Assembly: GCF_000372725.1 (NCBI RefSeq)
Contig: NW_005199925.1
Span: forward strand, 93,206 to 157,205
Source: Emiliania huxleyi CCMP1516
Lineage: Eukaryota; Haptophyta; Isochrysidales; Noelaerhabdaceae
Reading direction: 5' to 3'
Length of the DNA: 64,000 bases
Below the pieces are notes generated by a model. That model was not told the origin of the DNA, searched no databases, and saw nothing but the letters and a program-made list of their open reading frames with translations. This document shows, in pieces, positions 1 through 10,518 of this stretch. Position 1 is the stretch's first letter; each line of letters begins with the position of its first letter. Made by a program: the position numbers and the translations under genes.

Positions 1-828
1 TGTTGGCGCGGGGACGCTTCTGGCGCGGGGACTCTGCCGCCCTCTCTCGCCGGGGGGCGCGTTGGCGGGGCGGAGGAGGAGAGGCTCCTCGGCGCGAGGG
101 GGAGGGAGGTGGACGGGCGCCTGGCTTTGCCACTGCTCGACCTCGAGGCGGCAGCTTTCGAGCTCGGCATGCAGCTGGCTCGCCTCGCCCTGCCGCCGCG
201 CCTGAGAGGCGTCCAGCTGCGCCTGTGAAGCGGAGGGGCTCGCCCGGTGGGGAGGGCAGGCAAGGCAGGCGGCGCAAGGGTCGAGCGATGGCTGTGCCTG
301 CAGCGCCTCTCTCTCCTCCAGCCCCGCGGCACACAGCCGCTCGCAGGCGGCGAGAGCGCTCCTCGCCTCGGCAGCCTCCGCCTCGGCGAGCGCAATGGCC
401 TCTGCCGCCGCCTTCCCCGCCAGCGTCGAGATCGAGGCCGCCTCGGCCCGCACCGCCGCAACCGCAGCGACCACCGCCTCTGCCGTCTCGCACTCCGTGT
501 CGGCGATCGCAGCGCAGAGCGAAGCGGCGACAGCCTTGCCTCGCTCGTAGCTCTGGCGCGCCGCGTCCGCCACCTGCAGCGCCGCTGCACGCGCAGCGTC
601 CGCCACGGCGGCCTGCTCCAGAGCCTCACGCTCGGCGCTCTCTCGCGCGCGGACGTCGGCGACGCGAGCCGAGCGCAGCGCCGCGGCCAGCGCATCCGCC
701 TCGTCCGCGCGGGCCTCCGCCGCCGCCGCGGCCTCGTCGGCTCTAGCCACCGCCGCGGCCGCGGCCGCCATGACGCGCTCAGCCCTGGCGGCGGCCGAAT
801 GCGCCTCGGCCGCGTCGTCCGGCGGCAT
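1..828 (-). CDS. Ala/Glu-rich coiled-coil protein, C-terminus cut by window edge
   Basis: A minus-strand frame runs open from an ATG at 828 to the left edge of the window (276 codons, no stop), so the gene is partial. An in-frame TAG lies at 850-852, so 828 is the first available ATG. The product starts MPPDDAAEAHSAAARAERV and is dominated by Ala, Glu, Arg, Asp and Gln in a heptad-like pattern to about residue 160, which predicts a long coiled coil. A short Cys-containing linker follows, then a second helical stretch and a Pro/Arg-rich tail. No family was recognised. The plus-strand frames here are Arg/Pro-rich and look like antisense shadows. The start could also be an exon boundary. Function unknown. 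Confidence 0.55.
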   Translation of the reverse strand, partial: MPPDDAAEAHSAAARAERVMAAAAAAVARADEAAAAAEARADEADALAAALRSARVADVRARESAEREALEQAAVADAARAAALQVADAARQSYERGKAVAASLCAAIADTECETAEAVVAAVAAVRAEAASISTLAGKAAAEAIALAEAEAAEARSALAACERLCAAGLEEREALQAQPSLDPCAACLACPPHRASPSASQAQLDASQARRQGEASQLHAELESCRLEVEQWQSQAPVHLPPPRAEEPLLLRPANAPPGERGRQSPRARSVPAPT

Positions 829-1643
829 CGAGGCAGTCGTCGCCGGCGGCTAGCGGGATCAGGCCGGCAAGCCAGGGGCCTCAGAAAGAAAACAACGGCG
901 GGCTGTTTGTGCCCTTGGCACCAGAGACAGGGGCGGGGCCCTGAGTAACTAACGTAGTGCCGTACGCTTACTGTTGTTCGGGATGTGTGGCAGCCCTGCT
1001 GGCTGATTTGTTTTTGAGAGAGAGAGATTTTTAGCAATACCAAACAACTCTAACACTCACACGTTTTGTTTTGTTTTTGTGAGTGAGTGTCTTCGTGTCT
1101 TGCTTGTCCTTGTGTGAGCTTGTGACGTTGTGAGAGTTTGTTTTGTTTGTAGCTTGTGTGTGTGTGTGTGTCGCTCGCGCGTGCCGTCCTCTTCTGTCTA
1201 GCGTCCACCCATGCCGCGTTGGGAGAGAGATTTTTAGCAAAATGTTTTGTCGCGTTGCCGTTGGTGTCCAGAGTCCAGTCCGAGCGCCAGGCTGTTCTTC
1301 ACCTTCCTACCTAACCTAAAAGCACGCTAGGTTGGACGTGCTTCACAGCCTCACGAGAGCAGGAAAGAAGTATCCGCCGGCCACCCTGTCCGCGTGCCTT
1401 ATATGCCCCCCCCCCTCACTCATCTCTCTCCCCTCCCTCGCAAAAAATCCAACGAACAAAGGTGAAGTACGCTAGGTTGTTTGGCTGGCCAGGCAGGACC
1501 AGTAGCTAGGGGCTGTTTTCCGCGCCCGCAAACGCCGGCGTTCACGGCGGTGAGGTCGGCGACTCACTCGGAAAATAGCGAGCAAAAGCGAGCGAGCGCT
1601 TCGTCCCTGACGCGCCTCATCTGCCCTCCGCACTCTGCCAATC
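829..1643. other. intergenic region with simple repeats
   Basis: No gene is supported. The stretch holds GT-rich and GA-rich simple sequence. An AGAGAGATTTTTAGCA segment occurs twice (about 1022 and 1224). A reversed copy of a dispersed repeat also found near 56.8 kb lies at about 1195-1320. The last 200 bases upstream of 1644 are probably the 5' region of the zinc-finger gene. Confidence 0.5.
1195..1320 (-). repeat. dispersed repeat X, unoccupied-site copy
   Basis: Read on the minus strand, this region matches 56.74-56.82 kb: TTAGGTAGGAAGGTGAAGAA, then the GGACTGGACACCAACG-like part, then GGGTGGACGCTAGACAGA. It carries GGACGCTAGACAGA without interruption. The 56.8-kb copy has a 587-bp insertion at exactly this point. 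This copy is therefore the empty-site reference for that insertion. Confidence 0.7.
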
Positions 1644-2474
1644 ATGTCCACCCTCGGGCTGATGGACTCGTTCGACCCCGCCGTCGCGCCCTGCCCCGAC
1701 GACAACACGGCCGAGTGGTCCTGCCCCTCGTGCCCCAAGAGCTACGGCAACAAGTTCTCCCTCCTCGTGCATCGCCGGCTTCAGCACGGTCTTAAAACGC
1801 CGTACGAGTGCGCGGTGTGCAACCTGTCCTTCCCGCAGTCGAGCGACCTCACCACGCACATGAAGATCGAGCACGAAGACAAGCTGATCCAGTGCCCGCA
1901 CTGCCCGCGCACCTTCCGGTCGCCCAGCGGCATGCGGACGCACCGCACCAACATGCACAAGGACGCGCCGACCGGCGTCAAGCTCCAGTTCGTCGATCGC
2001 GGGAGCTGCGCGGCGCCGCTCGCCGAGAAGTCGTCGCGCCACCGATCCCGCGCGGCAGTCCGGAAGCCCGTGCCGGCCACCATCGCCGCCCTCACCGCCA
2101 GCAACAACAAGCGGCCCGCCTCGCCGCCGCCGGAGCCGCCGGCGTCCAAGAGCCAGAGGCTCCGGGGCGGCTTCGAGCCGACGCCCGTCGAGATCAACGC
2201 GTTCGTGTCCGAGTCCGAGCCGATCTGGCAGCCGCCCCACGTTAAGCCTCTCCTCTCCTCCATGGCCAGCCTCGAGGCATGCTGGCCGGCAGACGCGCCC
2301 GCGTCCTTCTCCGTCTGCAGCGATGCGCTCGCGACGACGAAGGCCGAGGACTGGCTCGAGCCGATGCTTCTCGACATCAACACCAAGGCCGCCGACATCT
2401 TCTCCTCCGCGTTGCCAGATTTGCCGCCCGTACTCAAGCGTTTTGCCTCCTCCTGGCGTCTGCTCTTTGCCTAG
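1644..2474 (+). CDS. C2H2 zinc-finger protein (three fingers)
   Basis: An intronless frame of 276 aa starts at ATG 1644. Three tandem C2H2 fingers occupy about residues 28-105, with the patterns CPSCPKSYGNKFSLLVHRR..H, CAVCNLSF..H..EH and CPHCPRTF..H..MH. Each has the C-x2-C-x12-H-x4-H spacing of DNA- or RNA-binding fingers. Downstream are Ala/Pro/Ser-rich linkers, a short basic cluster (SKSQRLRGG) and a C-terminal part rich in aromatic residues. The product is presumably a nuclear transcription factor or nucleic-acid-binding protein. The fingers are clear; target and partners cannot be inferred. Confidence 0.85.
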   Translation: MSTLGLMDSFDPAVAPCPDDNTAEWSCPSCPKSYGNKFSLLVHRRLQHGLKTPYECAVCNLSFPQSSDLTTHMKIEHEDKLIQCPHCPRTFRSPSGMRTHRTNMHKDAPTGVKLQFVDRGSCAAPLAEKSSRHRSRAAVRKPVPATIAALTASNNKRPASPPPEPPASKSQRLRGGFEPTPVEINAFVSESEPIWQPPHVKPLLSSMASLEACWPADAPASFSVCSDALATTKAEDWLEPMLLDINTKAADIFSSALPDLPPVLKRFASSWRLLFA

Positions 2475-3863
2475 CCCGCTCCCGTGTCTCTTGTGTACCC
2501 TCAGACTCATTAGCACATCCGAATAGTAAAGATGAGGCTGTTCATTAGCGCATACTGTGTTCATAGCGGTGCATAGCTTTAGCTTGTTATTTACAGTTTA
2601 TTGCAGACAAAAAGATGAGGCGTGCGCGGCCGCGGGTGCCCTCCTCCGACCTCCCCGACTCTCCCCGTCGGCACCCCGTGCGAAGCCGTCCCGCGTCCCC
2701 CTGCCGCCTGCGAGCCCTGTGGGATGAGCGGGATGTGTGTGGGTGTGCGGCTGAGCTGCAGGTGCAGCGGCCGGACGCCGCTCGCCGCGGGGCGCTCGAC
2801 CGCTCGAAGCCTCGTCTTCCTCTGGCTTACTAAACACTAAAGAACCCCCAAACTGCGCTCTCACGACTCACTCTCTCGCGTCTCGGCTTTCTCGCACTCG
2901 CTCTCAACTTGCTTGAGCCGTCCCGGCCCCGACTCGGACTGGATGTGCATATGTGGAACACCAGGGAGGACGCAGCCGGGGCCAGTGTGCTGCGCTTGGC
3001 TAGAGGGCCGGGCGCAAACTTGTTGGACCTGGACCTGGAACTGGACCTGGGTCGGCGAGTTTTGGTGGTCCGAAACGCGGAGGGCGCGGGTGCCGGGTCC
3101 GTTGTGGTTCGAACGCGATGCTTCCGGCGGGAGACACGGAAGCGCGCTTGCCACCTTGCCAGGAGGTGCGTAACCCCCCCCCCCCCCCGGCCCCCCCCGA
3201 GCCTCGCGCCTCACGCTTGCTTGTTTTGGATGGAAGGCCAGCAGCACTTTGTCTTTGAGCTGCTCTCTCGCAGCCTTCACACTTCAATCAGCGCTGTAAA
3301 AGCTCCGAAAAGCTCTGTGCCACCGTCCTTCATTGGGTGGGCAAGTGCAAAAGCCTCCGAACGAACGGTCATTCGTTCGTCATGCATGCATGCATGCATG
3401 GAGATTGCACGTGTTTGTTGTTTTGTTGTGTTGCACGTGTTTGTTTGTTGGGTTGGCTGGGCTGGTCCGTCCGTGAAAGAGCATGTGTTGTCTCGCCATG
3501 GTGGCAGAGATCGTCCTCCCCCCCCCCGCCCAAGCGGTCGCAAACCTCCGAGAGCATCCCAAGCGATCCGTCCACTGCCGTTGCCCGCCCCATCGCCTCG
3601 CTTGCGGACATGCTGCTTCCGATCGTGCAAATGACGGCCTCACCATTGCTGATTTTCGCGACGAGTCCGCCGCGCTCGGCTTCTCCTTCTGCGTACGTGG
3701 CGCCCGAACTCGGCCTCTCTGGAATGACGTGCGCCGCAACGCAGCATTTGCCGGCCTCCACATCTCACCAGCCTTGAGAATGAAACGTCGACCAGTGCAT
3801 TCTCTAGCCGACAGCATCACCCTAGCACAGACAACACTCACAATCGGCTCAAAGAAGGGTGCT
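2475..3863. other. stretch without a supported gene
   Basis: Several open frames exist on both strands, but none has a recognisable domain or a consistent splice pattern. The sequence includes a C-homopolymer near 3176-3189, a TGCATGCA-type palindromic run near 3382-3402 and TTGT-rich simple sequence near 3415-3450. The last 380 bases before 3864 stay open in the frame of the next candidate gene and might belong to it. Confidence 0.4.
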
Positions 3864-4303
3864 ATGGCGCACATCCGGTATCCTTCCCGTCTCAGTCTCG
3901 CCGACGCCGAGCTCATCTACACTGGCGTGCTCTCAGCGGCGACTACGGCCGTGGCAGTAGCCGTGTCAGCTCAACTTCACGGCAGCATTCGTGAGACGAG
4001 GCGGCAGGCAAAAGAGGTGTGGCCTTGCCCTCGGCCTGGCAGCCTGGGTCCTGCCCCGAATACCATAGGAGGGAATCTGGTGTCCGCCCTCCATCACTTT
4101 AGGTTGTTGCGGCGCGCCGTCAGATGGAGCTGGCTGCGGCGTGCCTGCAGGGTGTGCTCCGAGATCTCGCTGCCGAGGGCCGCGGGGCAGCGTATGAGGC
4201 TGCTGCGCAGCAACTCGACTGCCTCGAGGTGAAGGACGAGCAGATAGCAGCGCTTGAGCGGCTGTTTGAGCTGGACAACGGCGACTTCTCTGAGGATGCA
4301 TGA
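3864..4303 (+). CDS. small two-exon candidate protein
   Basis: Proposed exons are 3864-4007 and 4124-4303. Exon 1 (MAHIRYPSRLSLADAELIYT...) contains a hydrophobic Ala/Val stretch. The second exon is only 59 codons plus stop, starts after CCGTCAG, and encodes an acidic helical tail ending LFELDNGDFSEDA. The intron 4008-4123 would be GC-AG, a boundary used repeatedly in this window, and keeps phase 0. The product would be about 107 aa. Evidence is limited to coding bias, splice fit and a sensible C-terminus; no family was recognised. The frame stays open upstream of 3864, so the true N-terminus may lie further left. Confidence 0.35.
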
Positions 4304-4489
4304 GATGAGATTGAGACACAAAGGCTGGGGTCGATATACGTCGCTCTACAATCTATACAGACCCCCTCTCCCATTTCCCCTATTCAGCTAAAATACCGTG
4401 CGTGTAGACTCCACTCTCCTACACCCCATAAAATGTGCTAAATAAAAATACTAGAGGAATCGAAAGAGCCAAATTGGTCACCCTGACGT

Positions 4490-5659
4490 TCACGCCTGCC
4501 TGGGACTGACCGCTGCGGCAGTCTGCGCGCACTGCTCCGTCCAGTCCTCAAACGGCTCCTCCGTTCGCTCTGGGTGTAGTCGCAGCACGGGTACTTCGCA
4601 CGCGGAGCGGCGGAGCTCGCGAACAAAGGTGCGCTGTACGCGGCAGGCGATGACGGCCGAGACGTTCTCAAGCCGCGTGGCGGCCGGGAAAAAGATGGCC
4701 TCGACTGCGGAGGCGATGTTGCGAGAGTCGACCACGAGCTCCGGGTAGCCCGAAAACGACCCCGGCCCGCGACCGATGGCGCCGCTGCGCGCATACTCGT
4801 TGAGCACCCAGCCAAGCTTGTTCGGACGCCACGGACGTATGTGCTTCCGCTCTTCGGGCCTCTTCATGAGGTGCGTCCGCGCTCGCGAGTCGTGGTCGGG
4901 CTCGCATCTATCAAAGCCACACTTGCAGCCGCCGTGTACCCGCTCTTGTCTGCACCACGCCGGAGGGTTCCCGCAGCCTGCCACGCACTGCTCTCTCTGC
5001 GACCTCCGGAGCAGCCGCGATATCGGTGGATCGGGGCACTGAAACTGCCGGGTCTCTCCATCGGTGCCAAACACACAGAGCAGCTTGGTCGCGTTGGCGC
5101 GCAGCACCATCCCGGCGTGCCCTGTGACAATAGGCAGGACGCGTCGGTCGGGACGGTCCGCTCGAAACATGCCGCGAAAGAGCGTGGTGGCGGAGAAGCG
5201 ATCGCCGATGGCTCGGCATTTGCCGCACTCCTTACGGAGTACTGCCTGCTCTCGGATGCCGGACAGCCCTTTCGACAGGAGGGGGAACTCGCTCGCGCAG
5301 TCCGCGGGGCATCCCTGCCACCACTTTTGCGGGTTCTCCCACGTATCAAAGTGGTGGATCACCACCCCCGCCTCGTCGAGCCGGTTGGATGGCGTGACCG
5401 CGAGGCGATAGCGGTCGTTTATTCGGCGGGCAGCGACAGCCGTGCACGCGTGCAGCGCGGGGTCTGGCTGGTGTGCCGCCGGCACCTCGGCGATCAGCGT
5501 CGGTGGATGCACTCCGGTCCAGCAGCGCGGGTCGGGATGATCGATCTCAAAGTCACCGCACTTTCGGGCGAAGATCACGAGACCGACGATGCAGCAAAGC
5601 ACGGGAGTTGTGGCGAGGGCAAAGACGGCGAGCGGGCGAGCCTGCAAGTCGACGCGCAT
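4490..5659 (-). CDS. type II membrane or secreted Cys-rich protein, unknown family
   Basis: A single-exon frame of 389 aa is read from ATG 5659. It opens MRVDLQARPLAVFALATT and continues through a hydrophobic segment (about residues 10-31), a signal anchor or signal peptide. The rest is lumenal or extracellular in character, with many Cys and Trp residues (CGDFEIDHPDPRCWTG, WENPQKWWQGCPADC, CGKCRAIGDRFSATTLFRG). The Cys-rich middle and the charged C-terminal third suggest a disulphide-stabilised secretory protein, perhaps a glycosyltransferase-like or lineage-specific surface protein, but no catalytic motif was identified. The frame extends upstream of 5659, but the upstream part lacks the signal anchor context and overlaps the next gene. 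Confidence 0.65.
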   Translation of the reverse strand: MRVDLQARPLAVFALATTPVLCCIVGLVIFARKCGDFEIDHPDPRCWTGVHPPTLIAEVPAAHQPDPALHACTAVAARRINDRYRLAVTPSNRLDEAGVVIHHFDTWENPQKWWQGCPADCASEFPLLSKGLSGIREQAVLRKECGKCRAIGDRFSATTLFRGMFRADRPDRRVLPIVTGHAGMVLRANATKLLCVFGTDGETRQFQCPDPPISRLLRRSQREQCVAGCGNPPAWCRQERVHGGCKCGFDRCEPDHDSRARTHLMKRPEERKHIRPWRPNKLGWVLNEYARSGAIGRGPGSFSGYPELVVDSRNIASAVEAIFFPAATRLENVSAVIACRVQRTFVRELRRSACEVPVLRLHPERTEEPFEDWTEQCAQTAAAVSPRQA

Positions 5660-5811
5660 ACACACAAATGGTCGGCAAGGCAAAAGTGTGTGGGACGGAC
5701 GTTTGGAGGAGCTGAGGAGACGAGTTTTCAATGTATTATTAAATGAACTCGGGGGCACAGGACGCGGTACAAACGGGGTACACCAAAAGGCACAGGCTGC
5801 CTGCACGGCGT

Positions 5812-6254
5812 TCACTCGAACGCCATGCACATGGCGCGGAGCAGCATCGGGTTGGTGTCGAACCCGAGCGGGTCCTCCTCCCAGTCCCGGTGCCCACCCT
5901 CCGCGTCATCCTGCTCATCGTGCGCGTCGAGCACCCTGCCGAGGCACAGGACCGTCCCCTTGGGAACGCCTGCCCCTCGCGCGCGCGGGAACTCTCCCTG
6001 CACCGCCATCACGAACTTCTCGCGCGCCCACTTGCCGCCACGGCGGCAGTGCTGGGGCGCGCGCTCGCGCAGCTCCTCGTAGAGCTCCTCGGCCCTCGCC
6101 ACCTCCGCCGCCCAGCCCTCCGCTGACGCCTGAGCCGCCTTCTTCTCCCTGAGCGTCTTGAACACCGGCGGCGGCGCCGGCGATGGCGCCACCTCCGGCT
6201 CGCCCGCCGCCTCTGCAGCGCGCCGCCCCTTCCTCGCCTTCTCCTTGAGCCGCT
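5812..6254 (-). CDS. small basic/helical protein, 5' end unresolved
   Basis: A minus-strand frame ends with a stop at 5812 and is open to about 6280. Codon use and composition look coding: a Lys/Arg-rich start (KRLKEKARKGRR), then FKTLREKKAAQASAEGWAAEVARAEELYEELRER, given here in parts as FKTLREKKAAQ and ARAEELYEELRER, then CRRGGKWAREKFVMAV and a C-terminus GFDTNPMLLRAMCMAFE. No ATG lies between the in-frame upstream stop and the conserved part. The exon probably starts at an acceptor such as the TAG near 6255, with a first exon further upstream. No family recognised. The 5' flank overlaps a dispersed repeat at 6262-6350. Confidence 0.5.
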
Positions 6255-6261
6255 TCCTAGC

Positions 6262-6350
6262 GCTCTTGTACGTACTTATAGCTTACTGGGAGAAAAGAGT
6301 ATGTGGCTCTTACGTACATTCCCGGAGGAGGACTGCTGACAGGGTTTGCG
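6262..6350 (+). repeat. dispersed repeat X, 5' part
   Basis: About 90 bp (TAGCTTACTGGGAGAA ... ACGTACATTCCCGGAGGAGG ... GGGTTTGCGAT) matches 56.50-56.60 kb in the same orientation with few differences. It lies between the small minus-strand gene and the M16 peptidase gene. Confidence 0.7.
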
Positions 6351-6630
6351 ATTTTCGAGGAGTTGAGAGACTGAAGAACGAAGGGTTGTGGATTCTTCTT
6401 GACTGCCATCCCGCTGAGTTCCAGCTCTCGCCGGCGGCGCAGACTTGAGAGCGCTGGAGTCGCTAAAGAGTCTGGAGATCTTCTTGCACAGCCAATCCTC
6501 GACGCCGACAAAAGAGCGACACGATCTTTGAACTCAATCGGTGTCGATACACCACTCTGGTCTGTGGCTGAACGACGCCGAGCCGCACTGCTTCCCGCTC
6601 TTTGTGCCCAACCACCATCGCCGCCACGAG

Positions 6631-9600
6631 ATGGTATCCTCAGTCCTGTCGAACTTCGTCCTGTCGAACCTCGTCCTGTCGAACCTCGTCCTGTCGGACG
6701 TCGCCAAGCCGAACATCGTCAAATCTGCGTCCGATCGGCGCGAGTACCGATTTGTCGAGCTGAGCAATGCCCTCAAGGCCGTCCTCGTGAGCGATAGCTC
6801 CGCGACGCTGGCAGCGGCAGCGGTGGATGTGCGCTCCGGCTCCGCGAATGATCCCGACGACGTGCCAGGCCTCGCGCACTTCTGTGAGCACATGCTCTTC
6901 CTCGCCTCGGTTAAGTACCCTGTCGAGCAGGACTACGATGCGTTCCTCAAGCGGCACGGCGGCTTCTCGAACGCATTCACGGCGGACTCGCACACAAACT
7001 TTTACTTCGAGGCGCCCCTCCGCCCCGCCCAGCACCCTCCGCCACTCCTCCACCGCACTCCTCCGCCGCACCGCCCACCGCCCCCCACGGTTGCACCGCC
7101 GTCTGGCATCAGGTGCTGCCTGAGTCGCTGCGCGAGGCGCTCGACCGGTTCGCGCAGTTCTTCATCGCGCCGCTATTCTCGGTGGGCGGCGTCGCGCGAG
7201 AGATGCACGCCGTCGACTCTGAGCACGCCAAGAACCTGCAGTCGGACGCGTGGCGCCTCTGGCAACTCGGCCGCTCCCTCGCGGCAGCCGGCCACCCGCA
7301 CAACCACTTCGGGACCGGCTCGCTGCAGACGCTCAACCGGACCGGCGTGCACAGCGAGCTGCTGCGCTGGTACGGGGACCACTACCTCTCTCACACGATG
7401 ACTCTCGCCATCGTCGGCGCCGAGGACCTCGACACGCTGCAGAGCTACGCCGCCGACCTCTTCTCGGCTGTGCCCCGCTCGCACCCTCCCCCCTCGGGCG
7501 CCGCAGCGGCGCCGCCGCCCCCCCCGGTGGCGCCGTCGGCGTCGCTCTTCGCCACGGCGCCCGCCGCGTTCCTCGTCCGGCCGGTGCGGTCGCTCGAGCT
7601 GCTCCGCATCATGTGGTCTCTCCCTCCGGTCGAGTCCGAGTACCGCTCGCGCCCGCTCCGGCTCGTCTCGCGCTTGCTCGGTGGCGAGTCTGCCGGCTCG
7701 CTGCGGTCGGCGCTCGTGCGGCGGGGGTGGATCGAGGGCGTGACGACCAGCGTGGAGCGGCAGCCGGCCTACTCGCTGCTTGTCGTCGACCTCGACCTGA
7801 CGGCGCGCGGGCTCGCGCACTGGCGCGAGGCGCTCGAGGTGGTGTACGCCGCCCTGCGCGCGATACGCGGCCGCGGCGTGACGCAGCAGGTGTTGGCTCC
7901 GCTCCAAGGGTGCGAAGGCGGAGCCCTCTGTGCACCCTCTCGGGCCGTTCCTGTGTAGGTCTTCGATGCGCTCCGCTCCGAGGACGAGCTCTCCTTCCGC
8001 TTCAAGGCAAAGGAGGAGGCGTCCGACTACGCCTCGGACCTCGCCGCACGCCTCCACCTCTACCCGCCCCAGGAGCTTCTCACGGCGCCGGAGGTGACGC
8101 CCGCTTTCGACGGCGACCGCACGCGCGAGCTGCTGCGCCAGCTGCAGCCGACATCGATGCTCGCGCTGCTCGTCTCGCAGACGCTAACCGCCAACGCCAC
8201 CGACGGCGCCTCTTCAGAGCGCTGGTACGGGACGCAGTACTGGCCGATTCCGCTGCCGGACGACTTTGTCGCCGGGCTCGCCGCCGAAGAGCCGCGGGGA
8301 GGGCACTCGTACAAAGGGCACTCGTACGACCCTCCGGCAGGCGGCTTCTGCACGGGGCCAGGGGACGGCGCGTCCGAGGAGGGGGAGCGGGCGGTGCGCC
8401 AGAAGCGGCGGCCGGGCCTGCAGCCGGGAGGGTGCCGGGCGGAGTGCGATGCGGAGCCGCTCTGCGCCGGCTTCGCGGAGGGCGGCGGCACGTGCGTCGT
8501 GTACGGCGCCGTGGCCGACGACCCGCCACCGCCGTGGGAGGCCCGCCCCGGCGGCACGGTCGTGCGCTCGGGGGGCGGCGGTGGCGGCGCGCAGTGCTGG
8601 CGAGTGTGGCCCCCCTCGTCCGAGCTTTCCCCGCCTCCTCGGAACCCGTACCTGCCCACCGACTTTGAGCTGCTGGAAGCGTCAAGCTCGCCCTTCGTCT
8701 CGGACCCGCCCGCGCTGCTGCGGCGTGGCGCGCGCTCGCGGCTCTGGCATCGCGCCGAGGTCAGCTTCGGCTTGCCCGTCGCCGCCGTTCGCGTCGCGCT
8801 GCACACGCGGGCCGTCTCTGCGAGAGAGGGGGGCGAGGGCGGCGGCGAGGGCGCGGCCTTCGCGCTTCTGCACACCATCTACCTCGAGATGCAGCTCCGC
8901 GAGGCGGCGTGGGACGCTTCGCGCGCCGGCCTCGCCGTCAGCCTATCCGCAACGTCGACTGGCTTCGAGCTCTCGGGCCACGGGTACGCGCAGACGCTGC
9001 CCGCGTACATGCTCACGGTGCTGCGGCAGGCGCGATCGCTGCAGCCGGATGCGCTCCGCTTTGCCACCGTCAAGGCGCTGGTGGAGCGGCAGCTTGCGGA
9101 CGAGGATAAGGCCGCCGCTTATCAGGTCGCCTACCAAGCTTGGTCGCACTTGCTGCTCCGCGTCGCCCCCACGCCGGCGGAGCAGCTCGCCGCTGTTCGC
9201 TCCATCCGGCTGCCTCAGCTCGTTCGCTTCGCCGCCGACGCCCTCTCGAGTTGGGCGTCCTCCGACTTCCTCTTCTTTGGCAATCTCGACGCCGCCGGCG
9301 CTGTGGACGCATACGAGGAGCAGCTGGGCGCGCTCTTTGAGGACGGGGCCGCGCCGGCCGGGCTGCCGGCCGCGCCGTCGCAGCAGCAGGCGGTGGCGGA
9401 CTTGGGCGGGCGGGCGCTGCTCCGTGCGGTCGCGCACCCAAACCCGCAGGAGACCAACTCGGCTGTCCGGCTCACGCTCGTGCTCGGCGAGCTGAGCGCG
9501 CGCGAGGCGGCGACGGCGCAGCTCCTCGCAAAGATGGTCGAGCCCGCCTTCTTCGCCTCGCTCCGCACCCGGCAGCAGCTCGGCTACCTCGTCTGGTCCT

Positions 9601-10421
9601 TCGGGCGGGAGGTGCGTGGCGTGAGCCTCCTCTACTTCATCGTCCAGTCGTCGAGCGCCTCTCCGCGCCACGTCACGGCCTCCATCCACGCCTTCTTGGA
9701 GGAGGAGGCGGAGGCGCTGCTCAACTCCACCGCGGCGGCCGACTTCGCCGCCTACGCCGCCGCCGCCCGCAAGGAGCTGCTCGACCCGCCCGAGCAGCTC
9801 GAGGCGGCGGCCGAGGAGGCGTGGGGACAGATCGCAGCCGAGCGCTTCTGCTTTGCGCGGCGGCGCGAGGTTGCGGTGGCGCTCGACGGCGTCTCCCTCG
9901 CCGACGTGCAGGCGCTGCTCGCGTCGCTCGTCGCCGCCGACTCGGCCGCAAGCCGCATGCTCGTGCAGGTCCACTCCCCGGAGCACCCCGTCGGCCGCGT
10001 GGCCGACGAGCTGCCCGAGTCGAGCCGGAGGGAGTACTCGCCGCTCGAGGACGAGGGGGTGGCGCGGTTCCGCGCCGGCCGCGGCTTCTTTGCCGGCGAG
10101 CCGTGCGCGGTGGCTCCGCCGCTGCCGCACGGCCACGACAGCGCGGACGAGGTGTACGGCTGGATGGCTCTCGGGGCGATCGCGTCGCTCCTGGGCGGCA
10201 TCTCCCTGCTCTCCCTCCGGCTGCTGGCCGGTGCGTGCCGCTCGTCGCTGAGCTCGCTGCCCTTCCTCCAGCTGCAGCCCTCGAGCACGATGAGCGAGCT
10301 CGAGCCGGCGCTCGACGCGTCGGCCGCCAGCCCAAAGGCGAGGCGATCCAGCGCGGAGGAGCTGCAGCTTGGGCACTCGGGAGTCGGGCATCACGCCAAG
10401 CCGGCAGCGACTTTTGCTTAG
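6631..10421 (+). CDS. insulysin-like M16A metallopeptidase with Cys-rich insertion and C-terminal membrane anchor
   Basis: Exons 6631-7011, 7113-7889 and 7959-10421 join in frame to 1206 aa. Intron 1 is GC-AG, intron 2 GT-AG. The inverzincin motif HFCEH is at residues 83-87. The third zinc ligand is the Glu in HAVDSEH at about 164, 77 residues on, the spacing of insulin-degrading enzyme. The four-domain M16A layout follows, including RTRQQLGYLVWS near the C-terminal half. Two features are unusual. About 110 residues (about 496-610) are inserted, rich in Gly and Cys, with a PAN/apple-like pattern (CRAECDAEPLCAGF...TCVVYG). A transmembrane helix also lies near the end (GWMALGAIASLLGGISLLSL, about 1121-1145) with a Ser-rich tail. 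The product is probably a surface or endomembrane peptide-clearing protease. The N-terminus contains a 15-bp tandem repeat encoding VLSN units, so ATG 6631 is the likely but not certain start. Confidence 0.88.
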
Positions 10422-10518
10422 CAGTAGGTGCGTGGACGGCGGGGTATTTTCTGTGGTAAATTAAAGAAAATAACGGCAGTTGACACACACACACACACAC
10501 ACATACTCACTTCCCCTG

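Noticed and set aside
3-948. Two long plus-strand frames at the left edge
   Set aside because: Arg/Pro-rich composition typical of antisense to an Ala/Glu coiled coil. The minus-strand frame has a clean start and coding composition.
8943-10394. 483-codon minus-strand frame
   Set aside because: Antisense of the M16A peptidase exon 3, which has clear family motifs.
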